The notes beneath the pieces are model-generated. The model searched no databases. It was not told the origin of the DNA and saw only the letters and a list, made by a program, of their open reading frames with translations. From Capitulum mitella (Eukaryota > Arthropoda > Thecostraca > Pollicipedomorpha > Pollicipedidae), in the NCBI GenBank assembly GCA_030062745.1, contig CP099839.1, positions 44,962,796 to 45,026,795 on the forward strand: DNA of 64,000 bases, read 5' to 3'. Of this stretch, positions 1 to 12,867 are shown in pieces (position 1 is the first letter of the stretch; each line of letters starts with the position of its first letter). The position numbers and the translations under genes were made by a program.

Positions 1-85
1 TCTTCCCATTTTGAAAACCCTGTGGACGTCTACGAATTTTGCCAAAATTGTCAGTATGTGGGTAAAAAGGGAAACGTTCCGTCTC

Positions 86-1298
86 TTAACCCTATGTCCG
101 GAGGGCTAGACGGTATGGTCGATTCCCGGCAGGGGGGCGGATTCGGCCACCCCCCGAGATCTCAAGAACTACTCGTCCGATTTCATCGCAACAAACGGAA
201 ATAGATTTGCCGCGACGTGAACTACATTTTTATAAAACGAAATTTTCAAAATTTTGAAATTTGTGGATACAGGGGGGCAAAAATGTCAAAATGGGGGGTA
301 CATTTGGACTTCTTATAACTCGGTTGTTTATTGACCGATTTCGATGGAACTGGCATGAATCGAGACATTATAGATAGAACTTTTACCATGGGTCCGCAAA
401 TCTGAAATTTTGAGAAAATTCATGGGCGTTCACAGGGTTTCAAGAATAGAAGGATTAGTTTTCTAATAACTGAATGAACAAAAGAGGCAAACACCCTTTT
501 TTGGCTTCTGCTAGCCACGTTATACTAAAGAAGTGCAAATCACACTACAATGTTTGTATAATGTTAGCATAGGCGGTGCCAGGGACATGAAAAAGGGGGA
601 ACTGTCATGGTCACACGTTTCTCAGATCAACTTGTGACCTTCGACCTTAAATGACCTCTAGTGACCTTGTGGTCACTTGGAATGATCTCGTGTGCATTGA
701 ATATTATCCCTAAACGTTTTCAATCATTTGAATTCACTCTATTTGAAAAATTCCATTTGATGGGTATTGCGATATAGGGTACGCGCACTGACATTTTAGA
801 TCATAGCTCCGTGACCCGACCTGATATCAAGCTGAAACTTGACACACAAGTAGAAGGCACCCTTTTACGTCATATATATTCCGGGTTTTGCATTTGAAAA
901 ATCGGCGCCGAAATTATAGCAAAAAAACAAATTTTGACTTTTGACCTTGACCTGACCTTGTAAAATGACTTCAGATAAACAAAATTACATCCGCACATTG
1001 CTCAACTATTTAGCTATACATCCATATAAAGGTTTAAGTTTTATCTTAAAAACTCTGTTTTTGGCAGCTATTTTCCTTTTACCCTCAACATGGCCAAAAA
1101 TGGCATGAGGTGCCTCCCAAAAACGTTGCCTGGCTTCGCCCCTGAGCAAAAAAGAATTTGAAATTTTGTCACAGCACGTGGAAAGAATAGCTAGGAAAAG
1201 TCACCAAGTTTCGTGAAGCTGCGTTAAAAAGCCTGCAATTGGCAAGCAAAAAACCCGAGGGGGGGCTGATTCAGCCCCACTGTCGGGAATAGGGTTAA
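86..1298 (+). mobile_element. TTAA-flanked non-autonomous element (1.2 kb)
   Basis: The stretch begins TTAACCCTATGTCCGG and ends CGGGAATAGGGTTAA, so it has short terminal inverted repeats bounded by TTAA, the target duplication typical of piggyBac-like elements. Just inside each end is a G/C-rich hairpin (about 131-157 and 1259-1280). No coding capacity is visible. The outermost ~75 bp on the left and ~60 bp on the right match a 134-bp element at 41960-42093, which looks like an internal-deletion derivative. The interior (about 600-970) is rich in GTGACCTTGACC-type words, and 1010-1145 has an inverted copy at 29397-29540. Assignment to piggyBac rests only on TTAA and is inference. Confidence 0.6.
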
Positions 1299-1389
1299 TC
1301 CTCGATTCATTACAGTTGCATTAAAATCATCTCATAAATATCGGAGTAGCGAAAAATATACATTTTCTGGCTCTTCTCTCCTCTGCATC

Positions 1390-1530
1390 CATCTTTTTAA
1401 GGGGCCTAGCCAGGATTTTTTTAAATGGGGGAGCTTAGTGTGAACTGAAATCATACGGAAACCGCGCTGGTAGTACGATGTGCAATGGTTTTCACAAAAA
1501 TGCGGGCTTGAAGGGGACCCCTTTTGGCTG
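1390..1530 (+). repeat. Dispersed ~150-bp repeat, copy 1
   Basis: It carries the words CAGGATTTTTTT, CTTAGTGTGAACTGA, ATCATACGGAAACCGC and GATGTGCAATGGTTTTC in the same order as three other copies in the window (1955-2110 minus, 26365-26545 plus, 32465-32612 minus). There is no coding potential. It looks like a short MITE or SINE; the family is not recognised. Confidence 0.55.
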
Positions 1531-1599
1531 CGCCAGTGGTCCCTTACGAAATTTTCCGAACTTTTGTCTACGAAAAGATAGTTTAAATCATAGTGCATC

Positions 1600-1720
1600 G
1601 ATTGCTGTTTATTTCTGTGATCAAATCGGACCGGCAGTTCTGGAGATCTGGGGGGTCCGAATAAGCCCCCTTTGCCATACGGAAATGCGTCATCGGCTAT
1701 GGGTTCGGAAATAGGGTTAA
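1600..1720 (-). repeat. End fragment of the TTAA element family
   Basis: The segment ends GGAAATAGGGTTAA (TTAA at 1717-1720) and, reversed, aligns with the left end of the element at 86-1298, including the GAGATCT-GGGGGG block and the hairpin GGGGGGTCCGAATAAGCCCCC. The opposite end is not apparent, so this is a solo end or a truncated copy. A weaker related end lies at about 30500-30632. Confidence 0.5.
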
Positions 1721-1954
1721 GTATTTAGTGAGGATTGACTTCATCAAGAACGCTAATGCCCAGAAATGCAAGAAGGTTAGGTCAGACCGATTAAGGCAAT
1801 CCGAAGCCAATTAGTGAAGATGCAACATTCCATCTTCCGCTCCGGACTCGTCGGTCTTGGCCCGGCAGCTCGGCGAGTGAGTGAGAAGAAACAGGGGGGG
1901 GGGGGGAATATGTGTCAATCACTGCACGTAATTCTTAGATGCACCGGCGCAGCG

Positions 1955-2110
1955 AAAGTGGGGACGGGGACCCGCTTCTTCCCCTTTAGGTCCGCGTTTT
2001 TTTTAGAAAACCATTGCAGATCGTCTACCCAGAATGCGGTTTTCGTAGGAATCAGTTCACACTGAGCTGCGACCCCCTCTCCCTATTTAAGAAAACCCTT
2101 GCTGCGCTCT
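1955..2110 (-). repeat. Dispersed ~150-bp repeat, copy 2
   Basis: This is an inverted copy of the repeat at 1390-1530, recognised by GAAAACCATTGCAGATCGTC, CGGTTTTCGTAGGAATCAG, TCACACTGAGC and AAGAAAACCCTTG. It is non-coding. Confidence 0.55.
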
Positions 2111-2429
2111 TGCTCAGATGCTACCAGCGTGCATAATAAGGACTATGATCATGGGATTATTTCACGCTTAGTCATGTACCTAAGGGCTGAGAAAACATTC
2201 ACACTGTACAAGATGCACAAAGTAATTAAAAAAGGGTCCAGAACGTCCCGCTAAATTATTACCAGACTGAGCAATCAGACTGGACTACTGCGGAATGGCG
2301 CAGGAAGGGAAAGGAGGACGGGAAGAGAAGCGGAACATGCGATGGCATTGAGGTTAGGGTTTTTAAAACGTCCTTGATTTTATAGCAGCGTTTCTTGTGA
2401 CGAGGCAAAAAATCTGAGCACTATTGTCA

Positions 2430-3003
2430 ACAAAACGTTATCCTGGGACGCCCGTGTGCCACTCGGCAGCCGTCGCTGCCCGGAAACATTAGCCGGACTC
2501 TCTCCTGCCGCCATTCCATGCCCCGGAGCATTGTCAGAATGCTAGTCACAACTCTGGCACTTTCACAGGTCCAGTACTGTCTATCAGTCTTTAGCAATAA
2601 GACAAAACAGAACATGCACAAGATTCTGAAGATTTTGAACTACGCAGCTGGAGTAATTCTTGGTCGTCGGAATTTGAGTCGAAAATTTGGCCAGGCTTCT
2701 GACCTGCATGAGAAACTTGGTTGACTCCCTTCCCAACAGGTAGCTGACCTGGCCACAATGAGCCCAGCACACAAGGCGCTCTCTCGCGGCGAACCAGAGT
2801 CCGTGCTTGCCGTTTTGTGGGCGAACAGAGCAGTAGAGAGCGGACCACAAGGCAGAACAACTTGCTGCGTCTTACATTCTAGGACGGAGGCAGGGAAAAG
2901 GCGATTTTCCTCAAGAGCATCCTCAATGTATGACCAGCTACCCAATGAGCGTACAGCGCTCCGACGTCAGAGTTTTACTCGCGCCACTAAATGTCAACCG
3001 TGA
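2430..3003 (+). mobile_element. LINE reverse-transcriptase 3' remnant
   Basis: Translation gives the C-terminal part of a non-LTR retrotransposon ORF2. Visible landmarks are the ALSQVQYCLSVF helix, the KILNYAAGVILGRR motif, a block containing RTEAGKRRF, then YDQLPNE. The frame is kept from about 2518 to a stop at 3001-3003, apart from one internal TGA at 2722 exactly where the family normally has Trp, followed by LPSQQVADLATM. The catalytic fingers and palm are absent, so this is a 5'-truncated, inactive copy, which is usual for LINEs. The clade cannot be fixed from this fragment. Confidence 0.7.
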
Positions 3004-4340
3004 CCGAACACCCGACCAGCCTGGCGCGACACCACGTGACACTGTTTCAACGTCGGCGTATTTTCTGAATGCAGCAGGGCCTATTTTAACATGTTAACTG
3101 GGGGGGGGGGCAAATGCCCCCCCAGTCCTGCACTTTGCCCCCCCAGTCAAGAGCCCTTGCCCATGCAAAGAAAAAAAAACAGCCAGGGGTAGAGTTTAAG
3201 TAAAGTAAAAGTAACGACCACTGCGGTCATCGCTGTATGGCGGAACCAGGAGAGCATTCCATAAACTGCTGCGCACGAGTCTCTCGCGAAGCGGCATCTC
3301 ATCTACGAAGGATATTTTAAATCATTGACTAATTTGGGAGCACACTAAGAAGCATCGCTTTATGATACGTGTTGCACACGTGCCCAATGACCGTTGGCGA
3401 CCGTGTTTGGTAGTTTGTACGCCGGCACCCAATGCCACGATTGTCTCGTGGGCGCCCAAGGCGTTTCATTGCATTGTAAGCACGTTAAAGATGATGAGGC
3501 AGGCGACCATGTATTAGATATTTGTATTAGATACAAGTATTACATACATACGTACATATTAATACGCAAGAAAACTGAAGGGTCAGTTGGTGGTCAGGGC
3601 GGTTTCGCCATGGTGGGATAATATTTATATGAATGCGGTAACAGCCCAGCAGTGCTGTAGTCGCCACCCTGGTCTGAAAGCCCTGCTAAGATCCCAGTAC
3701 CTAACTCGTAGAATTTCACTGAACTAGGCGGCTAAACCCTAGTTTTACGCGAGAGAAACAGAAAAGTAATCAGTCATTTATCAAAACCGCCACTCTTGCT
3801 GCTCCTTGGGCATGGGTTCATGCATTCCATGAGCATGTTCCATCTGCTTCACCAACATGGCATAGTCCAGACTGCAAATCATGGTGAGCGTTGACGATAT
3901 CTCATTGAACGGAGCTAAGGCAAATATTTCAATTTGAGTCTTTTTTTATTTTGGGGTCGATAACCTGCAAATGCAGCAGTTTGTTCTCCTTGTGTTGGGA
4001 CAGCTTTTGCACTTTTGCTTAGGGCTGCGAAACATATTAGCCGAAATTTGATGAGAAACTGTATTTTGAGGATAGATTAGATCAACAGAAACTATCCCGG
4101 ACAGGCAACCTGCTGCCCCATTTAGGGTAGAATCGAAGTTGCCGCAACATCTCGTCAATATCCTGGCCATCGTTTGCAGACTGACATATATCACAGTTTT
4201 GAAGTACCACACCTGGCCATACCACGGTAACCCACGGTGCCGGTCTCGCAATTCCCCGTGCATTCTTAGACACCGGGAATTTTTTTTTTTTTACTTAAAA
4301 TTCTTAGACAACGAGAAAAAAACCGAGCTTTGGTTGATCG
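3004..4340. other. Intergenic, no gene seen
   Basis: Only low-complexity landmarks are visible: a G-run/C-run palindrome near 3100-3146 (GGGGGGGGGGCAAATGCCCCCCC, then a second C-run) and short A/T runs. Short ORFs here show no recognisable domains or codon bias. Confidence 0.5.
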
Positions 4341-6516
4341 GTGCTCCGGTCGAATCAGTGCCAGGAAACAAACTGCCTTCGCGGTGAGAAGTGCTGCAGC
4401 AATGTTTTCAGTCCCACCGTGCGGATACGCTCACCCAGAGGGCGGTCAAAACACATCGTCCGCGAAGTGACGAGGGCGTGGAACAAAGCCCTTATTCTCA
4501 CTACACCGGCGCGGAGCGTGATAAAGAAGCCCAAGAGGAAGCTTGACCAGTACCAAGATGTCATCAAAAGCAAATGCTGGAGGTCCACCCCGGAAATTCA
4601 CAAGAAGAATGAATTTAGAGACAACCTCAAAAACCTTTGTGACGTTGCCATTGTCGGCACCATCAAGACCATCAAAACCAAGGGGAGAAAGATTCTCTTC
4701 TTCTCCAGGCCGAAAGAGGGCCAGGTCGTCGAGGCGTCATGGTGGTATTCGATAAGTTTCTTTCTGAGAAGGAGGAGCGAGCTCTTCAACAACAGTAGGC
4801 CGAAGCTTTAAAGGGCCCGCCGTTAGACTGAACAGCAGAGCGAGCAGGAGACAACTGTCCAACTGGAATGCTCGTCTACCGACAACACAGAGCTGACAGA
4901 TCAAGATGACCCGCAGCCCTTCGCCATGCCTTCTCCTTCGAAGCGGCCCTGTAAGAGAGCCCAGAACATGGTCACTCCTGGTCTGGCAGCAGCCCTCGAT
5001 CGGACCAAGCTCAATGATTGCTCTGCAATCCACTTCCTATCGGCGACGGCCTCGGCCCTCGGCCACAGCTCCTCTGAATTGGCGATCACAGAAGCTCGAC
5101 CAGGCGGGCGCGTAGATCGCAGAGAAAAGCCATTGCGGACGAAATCTAGCATTCTTTGTCCCTGCCACCCAGCCTGGTGGTCCACTGGGACGGCAAACTG
5201 TTACCTGACGATAGAAAGGAAAAGGTGGGTCGACTCCCTGCCATTGTAACCGGTCCAAGAAGTGCCTGCAAGCTCCTCGATGTTCCGAAGTTTGCAAGCG
5301 GGACTGGAGCAGCGTCAGCCGACCTTGCCGCTCATTGTCTGGAAGACTGGGAGGTTTCGGATAAAGTCGTCGGCATGAGCTTCGATACCCACTCCAGCAA
5401 TACTGGACAAGTTGTGGGAGCAAACACGTTTCTTTAACAGAAGTTTGGGCGACAGTTCCTTCACTTCGCTTGTCGTCATCATGTCTTCAAACTGAGACAG
5501 AACTTTCCTCCAAGCGCTTCGGTCCGTCCTCGGGACCGGGAATTTCCTTGTTCAAGCGCTTCAAGAAGAGATGAAGGCCCATTGCTCGGAGCAAGTTTGA
5601 ACCCATGATACATGAAGACCTGCAGCCAGCAGTGGCCGAGACGTTTCTGTCCTCCAAGGATCGTGTCGTCGCCTTCTGCCATGAGAAGCTCGCCGAAATC
5701 CAGCCTAGCGATGATTATGGTGAGTTCTTTGAGGTCTATCATCCTCTTTGGTCAAGAGCCTCCTCGGGGAATTAAGCTCCCCAACTAGTTGCTCTCCACT
5801 GTGCATGGATGGAACGCATAATCTACGAGATCAAGATCTTCCTGCTTCGCCATCAGTTCTCCGTGACTCCCAGTGAACTGGGAGCACTCAAGCGCTTCGT
5901 CTCTTTCATGGTTGTTTTGTACGTCAGTGCATGGTTCTGCTCTTCATCTGCGGACAAGGCTCCCGTACACGACCTGGCTGTCCTGCAAAGCCTGATTTGA
6001 ATGCTGAAATCTCGTAGGCGATCTCCAAGAAGTTCGCCAATCACCTATTATCCATTATGACATTATACACGACATACTGTTTGTTATAACAATCACCTGT
6101 CATGGTACCTCAGTGAAGAACTGGCTGGTGTGTCGTTCTTCGACGAGGGCGTGCCGTGTGAGATGAAGAGGAGGATGAACGCGGCACTCCAGCAACAGGG
6201 ATCGGAGAGTCGGCCCAAGCGAGCGCAGATAGATCTCGCGGCAAGGGACGTTTGCGCCAGGAAGATCACCGTCGACTTTATTACGACAAAGTCGGTGGGC
6301 AACCTGAAGGCCTATGGCATCAACATGGACTTCCTTGCCGCCGATCCCGCTGATTGGGAAACAGCACCTGGCTTCAAGAACGCCAAGGAAGTCCTGCGCG
6401 GGATCGCGCTAGTCAGCGACGTCGCCGAACTAGCTGTGGCTCTTATCCAAGTGTACAGTGGGGTAAAGACGAAGGATGAAACGCAAAAGCAGTACCTGCT
6501 GCAAGTCGTCGAATGA
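4341..6516 (+). mobile_element. Decayed transposase-like gene
   Basis: Broken plus-strand frames read in the order of a transposon-encoded protein found in many invertebrate genomes. An N-terminal block with REVTRAWNKALI and FRDNLKNLCDVA (4341-4680) is followed by VVHWDGKLLPD (about 5178) and the motif FDTHSSNTG with downstream ACRHH (5380-5480). A C-terminal block with RDVCARKITVDF and DFLAADPADWE ends at a stop at 6514-6516. At least three frame changes and several stops interrupt it, so it is a pseudogene. The two Asp-containing motifs and the His pair suggest a DDE-type nuclease, but I cannot name the superfamily. Terminal inverted repeats were not located. Confidence 0.55.
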
Positions 6517-7045
6517 CATCGTCGCCAGAACCCCTAAGCCACAAAGACGGTTGAAGTATCATTCCACCTAGCCACACTGCTGCCGACAGAGCTAATGACC
6601 TATGCCCTGAGACAGCATGTGAAGTGTCTTTTGATCCAGTGTGTCAAAAGGAGTTCTATGATGTACTTTTTATGCATATCGTGCACTTGGTTAAAAAAAA
6701 ACTGGAACACAAAACGTATCTGGGGGCATTTCAGACACACCTCTCCCTGACTGAATCTCGCAGAGATCACAAGTTCATAGAGCATGAGGTCTTGCTGGGG
6801 ATAGATGGAATAGTATTCTTTGACTTTAAGGGGCTCGAAATGCACAAAAGCCGGCGCGAATTTCACTAAAATAAGAATAAAATCCAAGACAAGCGAGATG
6901 CAATCTTCGTGTGACAGTGCTGGAAAATGTTGGACCAAAGCCGTATTTTGCACGCATGATTTCCTCCCAAAGACGCATCAGTTAATGAGAGAGCACTCTG
7001 GAAAAATCTTCATCATATTCGCCTTTATTTATTCCTTCCTTAGGA

Positions 7046-7046
<1 letters not shown>

Positions 7047-7099
<53 letters not shown>

Positions 7100-7112
7100 G
7101 TACGTATATATA
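7047..7112. repeat. (TA)n microsatellite
   Basis: An uninterrupted TA run covers 7051-7093, with a degenerate TATG/TACG flank. Confidence 0.95.
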
Positions 7113-7714
7113 AAGTGGTTAAAATTTAACAAGGAGAACGGAAATGCCGGGGGAGGGGATGGTCTCAGCCCCTCGTTGCCCCTCGTTCGCAGAATTGCCC
7201 CCGCAGTCATTTTCCCTTAAAATAGGCCCTGGAATGCAGTGTGCATGTTTTGACTCTGCTTTTATACCGGAACCGCAATTGACTCGAGGCCTAATAGCCA
7301 CTAGTGACTGTGGACAACACGATGGATGTGAATAAAGAATAAGGACAATGTAATGGCTGATTTTGTGAAAGTTTCCGACTCGCGAGGTGAGGGTATCGTA
7401 TTTTCCACGTACCGGTGTAGGGTTTTAGTATGGCCTATGTCAATGTACACGATTTTTACTGACGCCAGGAAGATGTCAGCAGTGCCCAATCAAAAAAAAA
7501 AAAACAGGACTTTTGAATGAAACAGGGCAGGGGACATTTCAGTACTGTTCAGGTTTCCAGCTCTCGTGAATAACCGTAGACCGTTAAATTGCTGCAGGAC
7601 ATGGAAAAATAAGTCGCAGGCGTTATTTTAGGCAGCGTGCGGTGTTGTTGCAGTTGCATTTTCGCGATATTACATATGAAGAGTGCATTTGCCAAACATT
7701 AAATTTTCTTTACG

Positions 7715-8850
7715 TTAACCCGTCCCCGACTGAGGGGGGAGTTGACCGCCTCCATGAGGTTTTTCTGGGACTGGGAGAGAACGGACAAACACAGAGCCAC
7801 GAAACTTTGTGTACCTTTTGCTTCATCATTTTTACACCCTCCGACTTTTTCGGAAAACAAGATATCACCATAATACTTTCAGGAATTAGTGATCTTGATA
7901 CATGCAACAAATCCGCTATCTCAGATTTTTCGGAATTTTCCGGGTCATTGACCCAAGGCCAAGCCCATTTTTAAGACACGTCGTCGTTTTTTCCGGAAAT
8001 TGACGGCATATTTCATAACATTTTTAGTGTGGAGTGAAGCAGACATCTCGTTACCGTCATTGGGCAAAGTATCAATGACTTCCAGACATTGACCTGACGT
8101 CAAGTCACGAATAACTGTTGTGAGCCAAAATGTACCACCGTCAAAATCAGCAATGAATTACTCAGAATGGGTAGAAAATGGCAGAATTGGCTTGCACAGA
8201 GGTAAGTAATACCAGAAACCTCAAAAAAGTTTGAAAAAATTGCATGGTTTGGAAACAAACAGGCTCTCGCGAATAAAGCTCCGCCAATTGTGTAAATTGG
8301 TAACTAATGAATTTTCCCAAAATTTAAGCATGAAAAAAACCGTCACATGAACCACTAAGATCAATCAAATTTAAATGGACAGGCCTTTTTTGCGAAAATA
8401 AAGGAACGCTAGAATTAGTTCTCGTCAATTTTTTACTGCGTGCGGCTGCGGCGCACGCCGACAGCCGGCGCGAAAACTGCCATGTCTTTCACTCAACGTT
8501 TCGGCGTATATATTGAACAAATCCGAGAAATTAGATGTGTATCGGCATTTGCGGACCTTTACTTGTGCGCTGGTGCCTTTACCTATGCGTTATTACTCAC
8601 AGCCCTTGAGATTCAGGCCGTTTCTCGGTCTCATGCAGTCGGCTATGAGAAAACATATATAGGACGTAAAATGCTTACATATTATCTAAAACTGAAAAAT
8701 GAGACCAGTTTCGAGCTCTACTCATCACAACCTTTCGAACGGTGTGCTTATTTTTATCCTGCGACCAACCGTCCGTGAGTTAGAGGGGGGCGGCCAACTG
8801 CCCCCCAGTCGAACGTGATCGTGGCCGACCGACGGTCGTGCGCGGGTTAA
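7715..8850 (+). mobile_element. TTAA-flanked element, second family
   Basis: It starts TTAACCCGTCCCCGACTG and ends GTCGTGCGCGGGTTAA, giving TTAA plus about 4 bp of clean terminal inverted repeat. G/C hairpins sit just inside each end (about 7731-7752 and 8785-8806). Its first ~870 bp recur, inverted, at 12868-13785 at clearly high identity by eye; for example AACGTTTCGGCGTATATATT is shared exactly. No meaningful ORF is present, so it is non-autonomous. Confidence 0.6.
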
Positions 8851-11800
8851 GATTCGAAAGAAGCTCTTCTTTTCTGATGGTGTCTTTTAATACTGAGTCC
8901 GCGGTCAGGTTGTCGGATTTATTTTCTGTCTCACAACGGCTAGTGGTTAACTAGGTCGTCGAGGCCAGGTTAGGATGAATCAAAATAATGTTTTTTTGCG
9001 ACAGTGACGGCATATAGGGAACACACGTAAGTCAGGCGGTAAGAAAGTATGAAAAGGAACGTTTCACTTTTGCCAAAACGGTACACAACCTTGGATATTT
9101 ACTTTCTGTTGTAAATGTTAACATTCGGGAGCCCGGAACATCGCAATGCCAAAGCAACCGCAAAAGAGCAGAAAACAACATCCACGCACACGCACACGCA
9201 CATTTTCTCTTGGTGCTCGAGCCCTTGTTTAGTCAGTCATATGCTTTGAGGTTTGTTTGTTTGCAATTGGCACGTTCTGAACACATTTATCTTCACGCAT
9301 ATGCTCGTACTCATTGTTTGAACACGGGAGGAAAAGACGTAGGCTTTGATATATAAAATAAAAAATATATATACATGAACTCTATGTAAAATATAAAGGA
9401 CATAAAATAGCTAAGATCTGTCAATATGCCTGTTATTCGCATTCTGCAGCAAAAAATCGTCTTCCCTGAAAACGATGGCCTCCATTAGGAAGAAAGCCGT
9501 GGTTCTCATTCGATATAAAAGCATCCACTGATCTGGGATTCCCATGCACGTTCCGCTGAAAAAATCCGCGGTTCCAAAGCCCAGCTTACTGACGTTTGTG
9601 GGATACCAAAATGGGGCCACCGACTGCGCATTACGAGTGTTATGCAACCGACCACACCTGACCACGACCGACCGCTAATTACACGTCACGCAGGTGACTG
9701 ATGTGCGGCAAGGCAGCACCTCAGGTATGCGCTGACAGGAGCGGCCCTGTTTCGCCAAGGCGGTGGACTGACACCGAACTGTGCAGGCCGGATGAGGAGT
9801 GGCCGTGGCCAGAGATGAAAAATGGTGCCAACCCGGCGACGTACGACGGTAGAAATTTTGACCTTCTGGCCGTTCTTCGTGGCAGAAATATAGCCCCGGA
9901 GACACGGAACGCTGGAACTGCTTGCTGGGTCTCAGTTTCAAGTAACCATGAAAATAAGGAAAATTTCTCAAATTGAAGAAAATCAAACGAATCGCGACGA
10001 AGGATTTGCACCGTGCTCCCCATTCATCACATGTCCCTCGAGAGACTCCGAAAACCATGAGGTGTTTTCTGGCTGTTGTAAATTGGATGTAATTGGATGC
10101 CGGTTGTAAATTGGATTTCTTGACGTTTGGTATCAAGAACTTCTACTTGTTCAAAGAAGCTCATGGTGGAAATTTGTGGAAGTGCTTTGCACAGGTATCT
10201 AGACCACAAAGTTTACTTACGTTGTTCCTCTGCAGCAGATAAATCAAATGAGAGCACGTCAATGCAAGGGAAGTAAATTGTAACATATTGTACTGTGCCA
10301 CTTCGTTTTTTGGGTCATGTTCCCAATATTCCCCTCAAACAGGGCATTTTTTTAAAGGATTTCGAATCGGACTGGATAATTCATATGCACACAGATGGTG
10401 AGGTTTCCTCTGACGATGCAGTTACTTTTCCTTGCCAAAAGTCAAAATACCACAAAATTATTGCAAAGTCGGAAAATAAAGTGTGCTTTTTAGAGGAAAT
10501 TTTAGAGGTTTGATTTTTTGGTGGTGGAAATTTTGTGGCAGAGAATTTTGTTGGTAAAAATTGCAACCATTTTTTCACCTCTGGCGGTGGCGATGGACCC
10601 CGCCTCCTGATAATGGCTTCTGATCACTGAGTTCTCTATCCATTCCAGTGGAAGCGATGCAGAACACGAGATGTTTTCTTTTTTTTCGATGGAAGGCATG
10701 AAATCTGTCATCTACCCGCAGTTCCCTGCGAACTTTCACATTCGATCCAATGCAGCTATCCCCAGAGTGGACGTACGTGCACCGTTCCATACACAGCAGA
10801 ATTCGTCGCAACCATTGTTGGAATTAGACTACAAGATACCACAAAAAAACTTCCCCAGATTCCCTCCCGAAAATCTTGCGTTTTACATAACAAAACGAAT
10901 CGTCTTCTTCGCTCTGGCTTCTACATGTTCTCGAAATTTTTAAATTTGCTTCCTCCTCCGAGCAAAAACAAGATTTCTATTATCTCGTTCTTGGAAACAA
11001 ACTTTGTCACAGCATGTCCAAAGTTAACTTGCACCGGCAAAATAACATCATACAATTTTGCTATACTTTGCACCGGATTTCAGATCTCTATCGAAGTCAG
11101 GCTGATAATAGTCTCGCACCAGCAGTTTCGTTCAAATGACTGAGCTTCAAAAATGCCTCCAAATAACATTTCGCAATCTTCTTTTCATCCCAAAATTCTA
11201 TGCAACAATCATATGATTCGCCACACTGTTCCAACCTACGAGTTGCGATTAGTGTGGGGTACTGGGCACAGGCAGTACCCCCAATCAAATGACTTTAAGG
11301 TACTGGTATCCCAGGTAACCAACAGTAGCGCCGACCATGCCTAGAGGTGACCTAGGAGTAGGCAGCCAGACGCAACGCGACGCAACATGTACATAGATTT
11401 TATATTTTATCGCTAAGCAGAAATTTTCTTGTTTGACTAATAATGCGCTTGTATTTAATTACGTCTGTGTTATAGGCCTGCTTGCTACACCCAACACAAA
11501 ATAGCATATGTAGAAAGAAAAGGAAGGAAACAACAAAAAGGTTCCTGTTCCAAGTGTTTTGGAGATATTTGTGCCAGATGTATATTCGCCGCTTGTTTGC
11601 CAACGTCCTGTTAATGGTCAAACACATGAATACTCAGATTTATGATTCGCGCGTGAAAATTGAGAGGATTCGTGTTATAAACAACATTTGTCCCACGATA
11701 TATTTTAAAAACCCTTCAGCTTTGAAACAGCGGCCTTAATAGTCTCAGAACGTCTTTTTTCTCTTGAAAAAACGACGGGTATGGGTCTCTTCACGGCGTT

Positions 11801-12867
11801 TAGGGAAAAGGCAAGCTGCGTCTTCACCGTAGAGTTTACGTCAGATTTTCCGAATTTTGCTGAGGAGGTGCCATCACAGCCCCCTCGCTTCCGTTATTTT
11901 CGTCCATCGAGCCATCCAAACCTTCACCAGATGACGATGGAAATATATGAAGGAAATATACATGATGCTCAAGGAATTTACCCGACGATATTTCAGTCAT
12001 GTAGCAAACATTCCATGAGACGTGAACAGCATGTGTAGATCAGCAGTGCAGCATCTGCCCAGAACCAACAAAATTAGACTTCAGCTTCAGTCATTTGCGT
12101 CTAGATATTGTTAGCTTATTAGCATACGCAACCAGTCCAAGTTAGCGGCACGCAGTTGCTACCAGACAGAAAAGTTCCTACTCCTTGCACGTACACTGTT
12201 GCTTGTTATCGGTTTGCTGATAACCGGGGACATTGCTAAGCCGAAAAGTAGTCATGCAGAAAGGATTACGTCCAGGAGTTTTACCAGGACTGGTGAGTCC
12301 CCGCTGCATTTGTCGTGGATGTTTGTGGCGACGACAGGAGACTTTGGCCATGATCTGAAGCTGGGCCGCGATTACATAGCCGGTAGGTTGTGTAATGGCA
12401 TGGTCGTATACGACTATTGCGTGCTGATAATTTCTTACGGTTTTACGGCCTTACCAACATTTACCCTGTGTTTCCAATATTTTGTTTTCGCGCCCATCGC
12501 AGCCGGTTTGCAAAACAAAAGCTGCATTTTTCTGAATACACGCAAAATCGCTCTCCGTTTACTTCAGAAATTTGAACCGTTATCCTATCGCCTTTATTTC
12601 ACTGGCAGAACCACAGAAGTCAGTCGTCCTAATCCCGTCCTGAAAGGGGTTGTTTGGACACCCGATACACTCAGCTTTTTCACAGATCAGGGAGGAAACG
12701 GCAGCGCGCAGCGCCGCCAACTTTTCCGTACCTTTCCTCAAATCCATTGCGCACATTTTGGAGAAGCAGTAACTTTTTGATAGATCAGCTCACTTACCTA
12801 GATCAGATTAGAGACCTGTGCCAAAAAAATGTTCATACTGCCAGAACATGGCCGTTTAAAAAGCCTA
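8851..12867. other. Spacer between inverted repeat arms, no gene supported
   Basis: The ~4-kb stretch contains only ORFs lacking recognisable domains. The longest, 12199-12780 plus (193 codons), has no motif I can identify and ordinary AT-rich composition. I see no splice-bounded exons of convincing quality. Confidence 0.45.

Noticed and set aside
9675..10136. 153-codon minus-strand ORF
   Set aside because: No domain, no codon bias, and no splice context.
12199..12780. 193-codon plus-strand ORF
   Set aside because: No recognisable domain and ordinary AT-rich composition; it runs up to the copy of a mobile element. Its length alone is not enough.
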